A stretch of DNA of 64,000 nucleotides from Cladopsammia gracilis (taxonomy: Eukaryota; Cnidaria; Anthozoa; Scleractinia; Dendrophylliidae), in the NCBI GenBank assembly GCA_022457155.1, contig JAJGOT010000054.1, positions 1,192,501 to 1,256,500 on the forward strand, read 5' to 3'. The notes under the pieces were generated by a model that saw nothing but the letters and a program-made list of their open reading frames with translations, was not told the DNA's origin and did no database searches. Every line of letters begins with the position of its first letter. Positions within the stretch are counted from its first letter, which is position 1. Shown in pieces: positions 1 to 11,246 of this stretch. The position numbers and the translations under genes were made by a program.

Positions 1-190
1 TTCTCAGGAGCGCAGAGGTCTGACGGGGTTCTATCATGCGTCGTAGTTGATTCTGAAGTCGAAAGTATTCACTGCTCTTACTTCCATACGAAGGTAGCTT
101 GGGCGGTTGCCCTTCGCCTTCCACGCTCTTCATGGCGTCCATGACACGCATGACGCGATCCAAACGAGGGGCATTGACCAATTGATCCGT
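1..190 (-). CDS. Partial ORF at the window edge, unrecognised
   Basis: An open frame of about 60 codons runs on the minus strand from about 190 off the left edge. It begins after a TAA in the preceding CAA/TTG-rich repeat and has in-frame methionines, for example the one that starts MRVMDAMKSVEG. The composition (Arg, Gln, Pro, Ser) resembles the neighbouring small virus-like genes. No family was recognised. It could be the 3' part of a truncated gene of the same element. Only 190 bases are visible, so the call is weak. Confidence 0.3.
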
Positions 191-219
191 TTTTTTTTAC
201 AACAACAACAACAAAAATC

Positions 220-225
220 TTTATT
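220..225 (-). terminator. AATAAA polyadenylation signal
   Basis: AATAAA on the minus strand lies about 95 bases past the stop of the 53-codon ORF at 320-481 and downstream of the whole small-gene run. It is a plausible shared 3' end for that run. The flank holds a (CAA)n repeat. Confidence 0.4.
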
Positions 226-319
226 AGTTATAGTTATTATAGAATTTATAATACTGGCCTGCAGGTAGCAAAAGCTAATCTTGGCAGGCCAGTGAAATTA
301 ATTACATGATTAGAAATCG

Positions 320-481
320 CTACACGAATTGACGTTTCCAGTAGGCTTCGTTATGGTCGGGAGGTGCTTGTTCACCCCTTCCCCACTGAAGGGATGGGTC
401 GCGTAGAGAGGGAACCGGTGGTTTCATCCAGGGGGTATCTTTAGGCACCAACATCATCCCTCGAGCGAATTTGTTCGTCAT
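320..481 (-). CDS. 53-aa ORF overlapping its upstream gene at ATGA
   Basis: This ORF starts at the ATG inside the ATGA that also ends the gene at 478-1098, so stop and start overlap by two bases. It encodes 53 residues. The start (ARGMMLVPKDT) resembles the first residues of the complete gene at 54712-55473 (KRMVLVPENT), and both follow a member of the same upstream family. I infer a shortened homologue of that 253-residue protein, cut by a TAG at 320. Function is unknown. It may be a relic rather than a working gene. Confidence 0.5.
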   Translation of the reverse strand: MTNKFARGMMLVPKDTPWMKPPVPSLRDPSLQWGRGEQAPPDHNEAYWKRQFV

Positions 482-1098
482 GACGACAAGGCGTCTAGTC
501 CGGCTTGCATAAAGGGAACGAGTTTTTCTCTTCGTACTCTTTTTAAAAGCCTTCTTCTTTCGTGCAAAGGCGTCGTCAGTGCACTGATGCGTCGAATCGC
601 TTTCCTGTTACCCAGGAGAAGGGTTTTGACGTAAGCGGGTACTTGGATGACGTTGTCATAGAGATTACGTATCAGATCGGTGAGAGCTCGCAACTGTTCG
701 TTGCTGGCTCTTTTTATGTCCTCAGAAAACGTCCGGCGATCCGTCAACCCCGATAACCAGTCGGCTTGTTCTTGCATGCGCCACTCCCTTGCTCTTTTGC
801 CTGCACCTTGTTGTTCTTGCTTCTTCTTCTTTTTTTTCTTTTTGGAGAGTTGACTTGCAAGCACACCGCCCAACGTGGCCGCTAGAATCGCTCCCGCTGC
901 CGCCGCATTGGCTCTCTTGATTCCTTTTTTCAAGGTAATACTGGCTTTCACGGCTCGGTTGGGTCTCCCAAAACGATCGGTAGTGACCTTCTTTCTAGGG
1001 GCATCGAATCCCGTGTTCAGCCGTCGAGCCGCAGCAGAACTGGGTGAAAAATTTGAATTGGCAGGAAAAACACGCCAAGCGCCTTTAGGTGGGGCCAT
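478..1098 (-). CDS. Basic Polinton late-type protein with Ala/Gly segment and poly-Lys
   Basis: This protein of about 206 residues starts at ATG 1098 (MAPPKGAWRVF). Around residues 65-90 an Ala/Gly-rich hydrophobic stretch is followed directly by eight lysines. The C-terminal 90 residues align by eye with the small Polinton gene at 54388-54711: both have an acidic/basic helix region, a TPL motif followed by Lys/Arg, and a hydrophobic end. A TATA-like ATATAAGAAA lies about 33 bases upstream. Its stop overlaps the start of the next ORF. I infer a fusion of a small Lys-tailed module to the conserved Polinton family. The role is unknown, perhaps a DNA-binding or membrane-active virion component. 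Confidence 0.6.
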   Translation of the reverse strand: MAPPKGAWRVFPANSNFSPSSAAARRLNTGFDAPRKKVTTDRFGRPNRAVKASITLKKGIKRANAAAAGAILAATLGGVLASQLSKKKKKKKKQEQQGAGKRAREWRMQEQADWLSGLTDRRTFSEDIKRASNEQLRALTDLIRNLYDNVIQVPAYVKTLLLGNRKAIRRISALTTPLHERRRLLKRVRREKLVPFMQAGLDALSS

Positions 1099-1130
1099 CA
1101 CAAAAAACTGTGTGTCCTGCAGTTTCCTCC

Positions 1131-1140
1131 TTTCTTATAT
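1131..1140 (-). promoter_or_regulatory. TATA-like element for the gene at 478-1098
   Basis: ATATAAGAAA on the minus strand ends 33 bases before the ATG. Other genes of both Polinton-like elements carry similar A/T boxes 30-50 bases before their starts. Confidence 0.45.
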
Positions 1141-1216
1141 CCTCCACCTGCCTTCATCGAGGTCGTAGAATTTTGAAGTTGAAAATGCACGTGTGATGGT
1201 AAATGATTGGGTAGAC

Positions 1217-1510
1217 CTACGAGCTCGGACAGACCGGGTTCTTGAGCCCAACGGGGCAAGGATGTTCTTCTTTTCTACCACCCTTCTGAGGTTTCTTTTT
1301 TCTCAAACGGTTGAAGCGTTTCGAGAGCCACTTTACACCGCGTTTGCCATGTTCGGCTACCTTCTCGAACACCTCTGGTCCTTTGTCCATGGCGTGCTCA
1401 ATCCCTTGACTTAAGAGATTGGCCACAATGGGAGCTGCCGTGGCCACAGCCATGTCGGCGCCTAATCCTTTCCCGCACTGTCTTGTTTTCTTTCTACGAC
1501 CGGTTGGCAT
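1217..1510 (-). CDS. Small basic virus-like protein (pX-like composition)
   Basis: The ORF encodes 97 residues starting MPTGRRKKTRQCGKG. A hydrophobic/Ala-rich helix (residues about 18-40) is followed by an Arg/Lys-rich region (RFNRLRKKKPQKGG). The ATG at 1510 has a TATAAAGAG box about 32 bases upstream. Size and composition recall small basic core proteins of adenovirus-like capsid systems, but I see no diagnostic motif. It lies in the tandem minus-strand run between two other Lys-tailed proteins. Confidence that it is a gene is moderate; the function is unknown. Confidence 0.5.
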   Translation of the reverse strand: MPTGRRKKTRQCGKGLGADMAVATAAPIVANLLSQGIEHAMDKGPEVFEKVAEHGKRGVKWLSKRFNRLRKKKPQKGGRKEEHPCPVGLKNPVCPSS

Positions 1511-1545
1511 CGTGAATGTACTCGCGGATGATGACCACTCTCTCT

Positions 1546-1552
1546 CTTTATA
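1546..1552 (-). promoter_or_regulatory. TATA box for the gene at 1217-1510
   Basis: TATAAAG on the minus strand lies about 36 bases upstream of the ATG at 1510. Confidence 0.5.
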
Positions 1553-1603
1553 CCTTCCTTAAACTTCCCAGGGTTTGCGATACACTTTATAATGCCCCGT
1601 GGC

Positions 1604-2146
1604 TCATTTGGCTCCCATGCGCTTGTAATCTTTTCTCTTTCCAACCTCGTACCCCACTTTGGCAGCACTGCTTAGCAGCGTTAAACACCCTTTTTCTTGT
1701 TTCTTCTTCTGGGTCAAGGCTTTGGCTGTTAAGCCACCCAAAAACGTTGCTGGCACGGCCGCCGCAGCTCCTCCTAATGCAGCTCCTGCTGTTAATTTTC
1801 CCGTTAAGGTTTCGGGAGTGATCTTATCTCGCAAGCGCCACATCTTTCTGTTGACCCAACGATCGACCTTCTGAGCGGGTCGGTTGGCATAGGTTTTGGC
1901 CATGGCTCTTGATCTCTGGCTGCCATCGATCCCGCGACCTCTTTGACTGCGATGGATCTGTGCTTGCCAGGCCGACCGACCCGTGGTGAGATCGCTGGCA
2001 TCTTGCAATTGCATCCCTTTCCCAACCACGTAACGCGTAAAAGGAACCCCTTGCGACCAAGGTGCTCGAGCAATGCGTGGCGTGGTGGGCTATGTTCCGT
2101 AGGTGGGTACGACAATGAGGGACTGCATGACTATTTTTTTTTTCAT
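1604..2146 (-). pseudogene. Lys-tailed Ala/Gly protein with an in-frame TAG
   Basis: The likely start, ATG 2146, overlaps the previous gene's TGA (ATGA). The frame runs 18 codons (MKKKIVMQSLIVVPTYGT), meets TAG at 2090-2092, and then stays open in the same frame to 1604. The C-terminal region has a long Ala/Gly-rich hydrophobic stretch (about 1790-1700) followed by KKKQEKG. This is the same layout as the genes at 478-1098 and 2143-2507. The TAG suggests decay. Translation could instead restart at ATG 2014 or 1903. No known family was recognised. Confidence 0.5.
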
Positions 2147-2507
2147 GATTTCTTCTTTTTCTTCGTCTTTTTTATAGCTTTGGAAACCAAAGTTCCCACT
2201 ACGGGGGCTAAGACACCTCCCATCGCCCCAGCCACGAGAGCTCGTTTCGTTGCTGCTTTGAGTTTGGGGCGTTTGATGCCTGGTTTGAAAGCATTCTTGG
2301 TTTGAATTGGGTTTGACGTCCCTTCTCCACGATCCTTTCACCTAAACTGGGGTTGGGGTTTTCCAACATCCACTGGAGGTGACGGGCACCTTCTCGCAAT
2401 TTACCACTTTCGTTTTTCAAGCGTCGATGCATGTCGGCTCTCTCCTTATTCCATCGCGCTCTGATTTGATTGGTGCGGGTGGCACGTGATTTGCTAAAAT
2501 CCTCCAA
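2143..2507 (-). pseudogene. Lys-tailed Ala/Gly protein, frameshifted
   Basis: The ORF starts at 2507 (MEDFSKSRATRTNQIRARW). A charged helical N-terminus with the pattern LQWMLENPNPSLGERI is read well until about 2300. There the sensible C-terminus moves to another frame, which contains an Ala/Gly/Val hydrophobic stretch and ends in KKTKKKKKS with the TGA at 2143-2145. That end overlaps the start of the next ORF at ATGA. An indel near 2300 is inferred from the change of frame. The hydrophobic segment plus Lys tail is shared with the next two larger genes. Confidence 0.5.
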
Positions 2508-3640
2508 CGTGCCTCGTCCTCACTGTCTTCTCCAATCTCGACGGCGGAAAGACATTTTTCTCACGTTTTTATCTCGTTAATGCGCATGCGCATTAATCGA
2601 GATTTCGGAATCAGTACGAAAAAAGGGACAAAAGTTGTTAACAAAGGTTTCTTTGTTAAATTTTGTGGACTTTTGTACGGGGAATTTCTTCTTTCTTCTT
2701 TATAGAAGCTATATTAGGGCATTGAGGATATGGTTGGTTAAACCGGTTAGGATTTCGAGAAGGGCGTCACATACTGCCACTAAAATTTTTGGTGAGCACC
2801 CCCGGACCTATTGTTAATTTCCCTAGTTTATTGGGATGTCAGAACTTGTCATGAACTTGTCATATCTCACATTACGTTACCGCAAAGGTATTAGTCCTTC
2901 TTAAGTTTCGATATCTCACGTTACCTATCAGTTTCAATCATTTGTCGTAAATCCATTATAGCTGCTTTAGAAAGGTAAAAATAGGCCAAAGGCGTTTTCT
3001 TGGGAAACGCAGTTTGAGAATTTCACGGTGTATTTTACGAATGGAGACGTTTTAAGAAAGTTAAATGGGACAGGAAAGTTTGTGTTTTAATATGAGCGGT
3101 ATGGCAGAGCAAAATAGCATGAACTTTTCGTTTTTTCTATTTTGGAATACTGAATCATTGCTATTACGGTTTGATTGTGCAATAGTATGGGAAAGACGTC
3201 ATAGTTTTGTTGATTTAGCTACCGTGCACAAGGAAATTTTGCGGATTATCCGACTGAATTTGTTTTGCGGGAGGAAATTTTTGCGGGTTGCGGAGACAGC
3301 TAAAATTTCTGCTGGAAGGAAATGTGTGCGGATTTCTGGTCAAGTATAAATAAAATCCAAGGCGTCGGTATTAAACTGCAATTTTACTTCCTGACCGGAG
3401 GTTTGTATAATTTCCATAGTTATGGTTGCTGTTCTGGCGCCAATATGAACATAACAACGAGAAAACTAGTGAGTGAATTATTGTACGTTGTTGTAAAAAC
3501 GTAACAGTATTATGATAACAGTCTCTGGTTCTTTTGAGGACATGTCTGGAGTTGAATCGGGAATACAAATGACTGTTGTTTGTCGCCTCGGAGTTATGAG
3601 AGTTCACTGTTATATGAGAGTTATGAGTTATGAGAGTTCA
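2508..3640. other. No gene seen
   Basis: AT-rich sequence without a credible ORF. A GCGCATGCGC palindrome sits near 2580. A stretch near 3140-3200 (GGAATACTGAATCATTGC and following bases) recurs near 16805 and 17005, so short repeats occur on both sides of the large inverted repeat. Confidence 0.4.
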
Positions 3641-3643
3641 CTG

Positions 3644-4370
3644 TTAAAAAGTTCCTGTTAAGCCGATATACATCATATACATATCAACATTAAAACCAGT
3701 AATTTTTTCTGCGGGAGAATATTTCTGCGGTGGAAAATTTAATACAAAATAAAATAATACTGAATAATAATGCAACAACGGACATACTTGTCTAATTCCC
3801 CGTTCGAGCGAAAAGGCCGACGAGAGCCATCCATTGTTTATAACGCACGAGGTAGTATTGGTGTAAACAATGTTTACCCAGCGCCGGAAATTGTGGCCGA
3901 AATTAAAGCGCTCTAAACCGCGTTGCAAAAAGCCGTAATTAACCCGGTCGAAAGCATTTTCCTGATCCAGACAATAACAGCGGCCGAAAGCTGTTTATGG
4001 TTTACATAGTCGATTGTATCTCGGATCAGAAAAAGGTTTTTAAAAATACTGCGGTCAGGATTCCCGCGTGTTTGATTACTTTAGTATAAATTTTATAATC
4101 TGTGATTAACAGAGAAATTGGTTGCCAGTTTTTCAAGTCAAACTTGTCGTTCTTCTTGTAAAGCAGGCGGATAATTCCTTGACGTTGTGTGTCAGAGATT
4201 GATCCGTGTTTAAAAGAGTAATTTAGTAAATCGTGACTTAATAGACCCCAGAAGCGACGATAAAGTTCAACCAAAAATCTATCGGCTCCCCGCGATTTGC
4301 CTGATTGATCCAATTTTAGAGCTATGACCTCATCGCCTGACAGATTGTTTCTTATCTAGGATTTATTGTT
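3644..4370 (-). pseudogene. LINE reverse-transcriptase relic (L1/Tx1-like)
   Basis: Two minus-strand pieces, about 4313-4026 and 3964-3644, translate to adjacent parts of a non-LTR reverse transcriptase. The first has the SRGADRF...LYKKND...LKNWQPISLL pattern (RT block 1 region). The second has the region after the catalytic-Asp helix, with SCVINNGW and ERGIRQVCPLL, matching the GVRQGCPLSP block of the L1/Tx1 group. Stops and frame changes separate them and the endonuclease is absent. This is an old, truncated copy. Confidence 0.7.
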
Positions 4371-4892
4371 TCTGTGGTTTCAACCACAGATAAAATCTAC
4401 ACACGTTAAGTCGAAAAAAAAAAACACGCAACTTCATTCGTAACGGTACAATACACTCCTTAAACCAAAAAATATCAATTGACAGTTTTTCCAAGAATTA
4501 ACTTTAAATAGCAATCAAATACAAACCACTTAATTTCTTAAACTCAAAAACAACAATTTAATCTCTAATAGTTAAAAAACAGAACTACTATTTATTCGTA
4601 AATAACCCATTCATGTATAACATTGAACGCGTTCCAAACTAAAATGTGGCGTTCCGATTTAGACAAATTCCGTGTAAGATAACTGTTATGTACTGAAAGA
4701 ATTTGCCATTCCGAATGATATGGGCTAATTGTATTGAGGAAAATGGTTACTCCGTGAAGTTCATGAGATGTATGACATAAAATTTTCCCATTCCGTCAGA
4801 TCAATGACATCTTGATCCTTTTGCAATTCAGAATTTCTGACCCCCGTAAGAACTGAAGACAAACAGCTAGCAAGCCCTAATTTTATACTTAT

Positions 4893-5405
4893 TCAGAATT
4901 TCTGATCCCCGTTTATTACCCAGTAAAGAATTCAGAAATTCTGATCCCCTCTTAAAGACCCCAATAAAGAATTCAGAAATTCTGATCCCCCTAAAGACCT
5001 CGATAAAGAATTCAGAAATTCTGATCCCCTTAAAGACCTTGAGAGAACTCAGAAATTCTGATCCCCCTAAAGACCTCGATAAAGAATTCAGAAATTCTGA
5101 TCCCCCTAAAGACCTCAATAAATAATTCAGAAATTCTGATCCCCCTAGAGACCTCGAGAGAATTCAGAAATTCTGATCCCCCTAAAGACCTCGATAAAGA
5201 ATTCAGAAATTCTGATCCCCATAAAGACCTCGATAATAAATTCAGAAATTCTGATCCCCCTAAAGACCTCAATAATAAATTCAGAAATTCTGATCCCCCT
5301 ATATTACCCAGTAAAGAATTCAGAAATTCTGACCCCCCTAAAAGCCCCAATAAAGAATTCAGAAATTCTGATCCCCCTAAAGACCTCAATAAAGAAATTC
5401 TGACC
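4893..5405. repeat. Satellite array, about 39-bp period
   Basis: About 13 tandem units of roughly 39 bases contain TTCAGAAATTCTGATCCCC plus a variable AAAGACCTCGATAAAGAA part. The near-palindromic core CAGAAATTCTG is shared with the array in the opposite arm. Open frames across it come from the repetition only. Confidence 0.85.
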
Positions 5406-5846
5406 CATTAAAAGATCATACAACTGATTCAGAATTTCTGTCCCCTTGTGACCTCAAAAGAGAATTTAGAAAAGGCACATTGATAACAATACATAAATTT
5501 TTATTTTTGCTACACACAAAGATGTCAATATCATCTCTCATTAAAAACTGCTGACAGTTTGGAGAAATTCAGTGCAAGATTACCACAACACAATGAATAA
5601 TTTTTCCAATCTGACTGAAGTGGGGCATTTCAAAGGAGGAAAATTTGGTTTCCGTCAAGTTCACGAGATACATGATTTCAGATATCACAAATCCGCCAAA
5701 ATCCAACTGTTTTATTACCTTTTTGAACAAGCCTAACTATTAGAATACAGTCTACAAACTGATCTGAGGAAACATGATTATGCACATCTAACTTAAGAGG
5801 TTTTCTGAATTTCGGATACCCTCTTACTTATCCGAGGAAAAATGAT

Positions 5847-5875
5847 TATTAATTAATTAATTAATTAATTAATTC
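5847..5875. repeat. (TTAA)n microsatellite
   Basis: About seven TTAA units lie inside the left arm of the inverted repeat. Confidence 0.9.
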
Positions 5876-8368
5876 TGAAAGAGATTCAGAATTTTTGTTG
5901 CCCCATCACTTAAATGAACAAAATTAATTAAATAGGAAGATCCAGCCTGTTTCTGGATGTTTTCTTTGTATTGTGTTTTTCCTCTGATGGTCACAAGGAG
6001 ATGCCACTGATCATCCTTCTTTGGGCATGATCAACATACTGTTATACATGTGCATACATGTAAATGGATGACCTCATTTGTAGTTCTGCTAGTGATTCCA
6101 TTTCCTGAAAATCAGATATGGTATTAACCTTAAAACTACTTAAATTTAACACTTATTAATCAATAAAATTAACAGTGTATTACAAGTACATGTATCTCAT
6201 GGCATTGAGTAGTGCAAAAACCCAAGGCTTCCTTAGTTCAACTGCCTTTTAAAGAAACTCATGCTTGTTCCACCTACATGTACTGTACATGTAGGTCAAC
6301 ATACACAAATGTAGTGAATTTTGTTTAATTTCTAAATGGTGCTCACCTTTACAATGTGCATTTGTGGGGGTACAGGTGTCGCTCAATCCGTAAACATTCA
6401 AAAAGAACTTTGGCTGTGTTCCAGAATAGAGCCAAAAATCTGCAAAAGAATAAAATCATATGCAACTTACAATGTAACTCAGTTACATGTACGTTTAAGT
6501 TCACAGCCACAACACATGTGCATGTAGTGCATGTAAATTCTGGCTTCTTTTAAACAAGAGAGGTTTAATAGGCCTTGTGCTCTTTTTTAGTCAATGGTAA
6601 AAAGTATCATATATCTTAGATAATTTCAATTTGTAGGCCAGAAATTTGACATATTTATTTTGTTTTCTGTTTTCGGTAAGTGACCACCTGGCATGATCAC
6701 ATATTGTCACAAAAGGTCAGTTTTTATTAGCGCTGACCCAGAATGCTGACAGATAACAACAGTTTACATGTACTTACAAAAAAGATGGCTGTAATAGGAT
6801 CTGTAGATAAACAAGTGGATTGTTACAGTGATCTGTTGCAAAATGTTATGTACATGTACAAAGTTTCAGTAAGAAAGCACTCTACCTCGTACGTCATATT
6901 GCTGAGTTTGCCAATTATCGGGGTTTCGAAGAGTTGTCCTCTGCAGTCACAGTAAGAGTCACAGAAGCAACCAAGCATTCTAGACTTCGTGGAGAAGCGT
7001 TTGAATGCGACCGAGTGAATGTAAACAGTCTTGATCTAGAGTGTGAGTATATGCATCCCATGTTTGAAATTTTTTGCCAGGTTTTGTTTGGTTAAAATTG
7101 AATTTCAGGTGATTCTTATTAACAAGTGACACATTTTAAATTGTATTGTACTTCTCCCGAATCATGTTACTTGTAAAAAAAAACCATTAGTTTCAGGCAG
7201 AGAAAATGTTGTCTTTTTTTCCTAATTTAAGCTTATAAGGTAATATCTTTATGTAATTATGTTTATCAATTCAGTTTGAGCTTGTTTTGTTGTAGATTTT
7301 TCCTGTTAGCGATCACATTGTCATGCACCAACAGTGATCGCTTATCAGAGAGTTGACTGTATTACCAATGACTTTATTGATACACAACATTTTAAATAAA
7401 AATCTCTGAGCAGTTATCAATAGACATCATTCACTCATATATTACATGGGAGGAGAAAGGAAAACTAACTTCATTTTTTGCTGCTCATCGATTTCTTTTT
7501 GGGCCCAAAAACTATATTACAGATGTCGCCCTCATAGCTTTGCGATTCGGGTGACATCAGTTTTCGCTTGAAATTTAATGTGGAATTCACTCGTCAGGCA
7601 ATGAATTTGTCTTTGATACAAGAAAGGTGTTGGGTTACAAGTTTCGGTTTTGAAATAAGAAAGCTCTGCTTCGGACAGCATCTTTGTTTGTAAAGCAACT
7701 GGGGGGCCGTTTCAATTTCAGTGTATAATAGAATTTACTTTCAATTAGCTCAGTACAGTATGCTCGTTCTTAGAACTTAGAATCAATTACACCCAAATAG
7801 ATCTCTCTAATACTGGGCGGGTCAGTTTGGTTTCTTATAAACTTCTTTGTTTGATTTAGACAACTGCTTTTTCTAAGCATGGAATATTGGTTACTGATAA
7901 GAATGTGAGTTTTTTTTTAACATATGCGATTCTTATTATAATTCAATAATGTAAGTATGACACCAAACTCAAAAGTATTTGTTTCTGATATTTCATTCAC
8001 AAGGCCAAACAAGCTTCAATTTTTAACAAAAAACTAGGCATAAATAATATTGCTTTACCTTTAACATTCATCTATTTAAGGGTAATATCTCACTTATATA
8101 GTAGGGGATTAAATGTCTCAATATTGGGGTCAAAATTTCATTTTCCATGACATGTACTTTTACTTGTACTGTCTGTTCTTAGTCACAATGGTCTGAGTTC
8201 ATACCAGTCTCACCTTGTGGCCCCAGGTGGGGAATTTTCCACGTAGTCTTGTCCTGGGGGAAGGGGGTGGGAATAATCAAGGTGTGCAAGGAATTATTGG
8301 GGAAAAATTGTCAAAGCACATGGCAGATGGCATGACTGAACAATTACACTTAAGTCTATTCGATGAAA

Positions 8369-8551
8369 CACCTTATTCCAAAATGGCAGCCATTTTATTA
8401 TTCTTTTATATCTATGTAAATTAGCCCTCATGGCCTCGTCAGCATGTGCAAACTACAAAAAGGAATTTTCAAGCGAAAATGAGGCCAAGAGGGCTAAGGG
8501 TTAACATGCAGATAAAAGAATAATAAATTGGCCGCCATTTTGGAATAAGGT
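8369..8551. mobile_element. Palindromic MITE, CACCTTATTCC ends
   Basis: Terminal inverted repeats of about 65 bases begin CACCTTATTCCAAAATGG and end with the complement GGAATAAGGTG. A short loop near 8440-8480 separates them. The element sits in the spacer of the large inverted repeat. It has no coding capacity, and the target duplication is not clear by eye. Confidence 0.75.
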
Positions 8552-9770
8552 GTATATAAATTCTTATAAAGCTTAAATATTTCTGTCTTCTCGAGAAACG
8601 GTGGCCGGGTATTATGAAATCTCTTCAAGCTTTTAAACAGCAATGTTGAATGGGTGCAACGGTTTAATTTGTAAAATTAATAACACGTTGCCTAAAAAAC
8701 AAAAACAAAATATATTAACCTCGAAGAAGGGTGTTCAACAGTGGTCAAAATAACTTAAGCTTACATGAAAGCAAACAGAGAATGTTATCGCGCACTGGGT
8801 TCCCTCTTCCGCTCAGGAAGCCTGCCAGAAATCCCATGGAATGGCACGCAACTTCTTAAACTTCAGATATTAAACTTTTAAGTTCTATGTCTGCAGAAAG
8901 ACAAAACTACATTACGAAAATGAAAATATAAGCTTACAAGAAAAGAAACCTTATGGATGTGCTTCGATCGTGTAAACACTGCTATAAACCCAACTTCGTA
9001 CGAGGTTGCTATAAACCACCTACAATAGGTTTTAGCTTCACTATAAATGCTTACTTTTTCCTCATACAACGTCCTTGAACTCGACTGGAAAAGTACTTCA
9101 GATGGAAAAAAGGTAGCCACAATAAAATTCATCTTCTTGCTCTATAAACGTTTGAATGTAAATTGCAATCCGCCCGCGTGAAAGTCAAACTGAAATTATC
9201 ACACTTTCCCATTGGCTCAAAAGCCCACGTGACGTTAGAACTCACAATACGCATGTGCCGAACTCACGGCTTCCCTGGAAACACCAACGTGGCGGGCTGT
9301 TGAAAGTATAACGGTCAACTCGAAGAACTTATGGTCGCTTCGGGAAATAAATGCAATGTATTTTGACACTTTTGGTGCGTTAGAAGCGAGAAAAAACTTT
9401 GGAGTGTTGTTTCATGTAAGGAAAGTGATTAATTTTCATTCAAGAGTTTTAAAGAAAAGCGAAGACCACTAGCTACAGCAAAGATTGAAACACGTGTTGT
9501 CACTCACTGTAATCAAATGGGAGCCATCAAATGTTCATCCACAAATATGGAAAGCTTGTAAAATATGAAAACGGATTGCACTCGTAACGGGATGAAACGG
9601 ATTACTAGTGGCACATGATGGGAATCGAAGAGCACGCAAATGAGTTGTGGACTCGATCGCTCGTTGCTGTTGGCTGTCGAAGAATATTCAGCGACACCTC
9701 CCCAAAATATAGACACAGTTCGCCAAAGATAAGTGGTAAGTAAAGACAACATGCATCATGTTATGTATGT
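8552..9770. other. Spacer of the inverted repeat, no gene recognised
   Basis: Short ORFs on the minus strand near 8878-9132 and 9513-9752 show no recognisable domain. GC rises around 9160-9300. I see no RNA gene. Confidence 0.4.
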
Positions 9771-9943
9771 GTTGTAGGTTGAAATGAAATTCAGGTTAAA
9801 ATGATTTTAACCTACAGTGTAGCTTGATTTTGAATTACCTTTGTTTCTGATTTATGATAAGCTTAATTAATCAAAGACAAAAGAAATTCAAAATCAAACT
9901 GGGTTGAAATCATTTTAACCTAAATTTCATTTCAACCTACAAC
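9771..9943. mobile_element. Foldback MITE, GTTGTAGGTTGAAATG ends
   Basis: The first ~45 bases (GTTGTAGGTTGAAATGAAAT...) are repeated as an inverted copy at the other end (...ATTTCATTTCAACCTACAAC), so most of the 173 bases can fold. The ends resemble those of the hairpin at 23874-24013, which suggests one family. Confidence 0.75.
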
Positions 9944-9959
9944 ATATGTATTTATGGAG

Positions 9960-10020
9960 GAAGCAGCATGGTTGAGTGGTTATAGCACTTGTGTTTATAG
10001 CACTCGTGGCCGAGGGTAAA
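9960..10020 (+). repeat. Possible tRNA-derived SINE fragment
   Basis: AGCATGGTTGAGTGGTTATAGC resembles a pol III A box (TGGTTGAGTGG). No clear B box follows, so this is at best a degraded tRNA-like head. Confidence 0.25.
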
Positions 10021-10847
10021 TAAAGGTTATTACATTACTATTATATTATTGCTACAAAAGCCTTTATAAACTAAAGTTGTCATGTCACTATAGGAAAAAG
10101 GCACTGTCCCCTCGAAACATGTACTTTACAGTGTAGCTTCTTTTTCTTAACTCCACCTCTTTTGAATAAGTTTAAAAGGTATTAAACCGGTCATTTACAT
10201 GTACATGTAATGCAACTCGAAATTTAGACCCCAATATTAAGACATTTAATCCCCAACTATGTAACTTTATCTATATACGCTGTACATTGTAATCTTTAAT
10301 TCGAAGTCAAACAAAGTTTTTGATTGATTGATAGGTAAAGCAATATCATTTATGCCTAGTTTGTGTTGAAAGTTGAAGCTTGTTTGGCCATGTGAATGAA
10401 ATATCAGAAACAATTACTTTTGAGTTTCGTGTCATACTTGAGTTATTGAATTGTAAGAAGAATTGCATACATGTATGTTTAAGAAAACTCACATTCTTAT
10501 CAGCAAGCTACCAGCAAAAACCAATATTTCATGCTTAGAAAAAAACAGTTGTCTAAATCAAACAAAGAAGTTACTGAGAACAGGCATACTGTACTGAACT
10601 ACATGTAAATTGAAAGTAATTTCCATTATACACTGATATTGAAACAGTCCCCCAGTTGCTTTAGAAACAAACAAAGATGCTGTCCGAAGCAGAGCTTTCT
10701 TATTTCAAAACTGGAACTTGTAACCCAACACCTTTCTTGTATCAAAGAAAAATTCACTGCCTGACGAGTGAATTCTACTGTACATTACAAATGTAAATTT
10801 CAAGGGAAAAACTGATGTTGCTTGAATCAAAAAGCGATGGGGGCGAT

Positions 10848-11069
10848 ATCAGCGAGACTGGAAGACCCATGCAAGACAGAATAAAAGAGCATGACCGAGA
10901 CATCCGATTCGCCCATACCCAGACCTCCGCCGTTTCAGAGCACGCCAACAACACCGGACACCACCCGCTTTGGAATGAAGTAAAGTTTATTGATCGTGAT
11001 CCTCATTGGTACACACGCAGGGTGAAAGAGGCGATCCACATTAGACTTAACCCTAACAACATCAACAGG

Positions 11070-11122
<53 letters not shown>

Positions 11123-11246
11123 CAACAGGAGAGCCGTACGACTACGGACCGCCGAGGGAACAATTCGCCGAAACAACGAGGATCAAAATGCGCCAGTCAC
11201 AGCTGTTGAAAACCAACCAATCACAGCAGAACATCGTGCTTCATAA
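10848..11246 (+). pseudogene. GIY-YIG endonuclease C-terminus of a Penelope-like element
   Basis: About 133 codons start inside the GIY-YIG fold: ETGRPMQDRIKEHDRDI (the conserved Arg helix), then SAVSEHANNTGHHPLW and the later Glu region RRVKEAIHIRLNPNNINR. The tyrosine motif and the whole reverse transcriptase are missing. The upstream codons belong to the host arm sequence. Penelope-like elements carry this domain after the RT; truncation at the 5' end is their usual fate. Confidence 0.8.

Noticed and set aside
4867..5389. Open frames RSLGGSEFLNSL as a protein
   Set aside because: Same reason: an artefact of the 39-bp satellite in the opposite arm.
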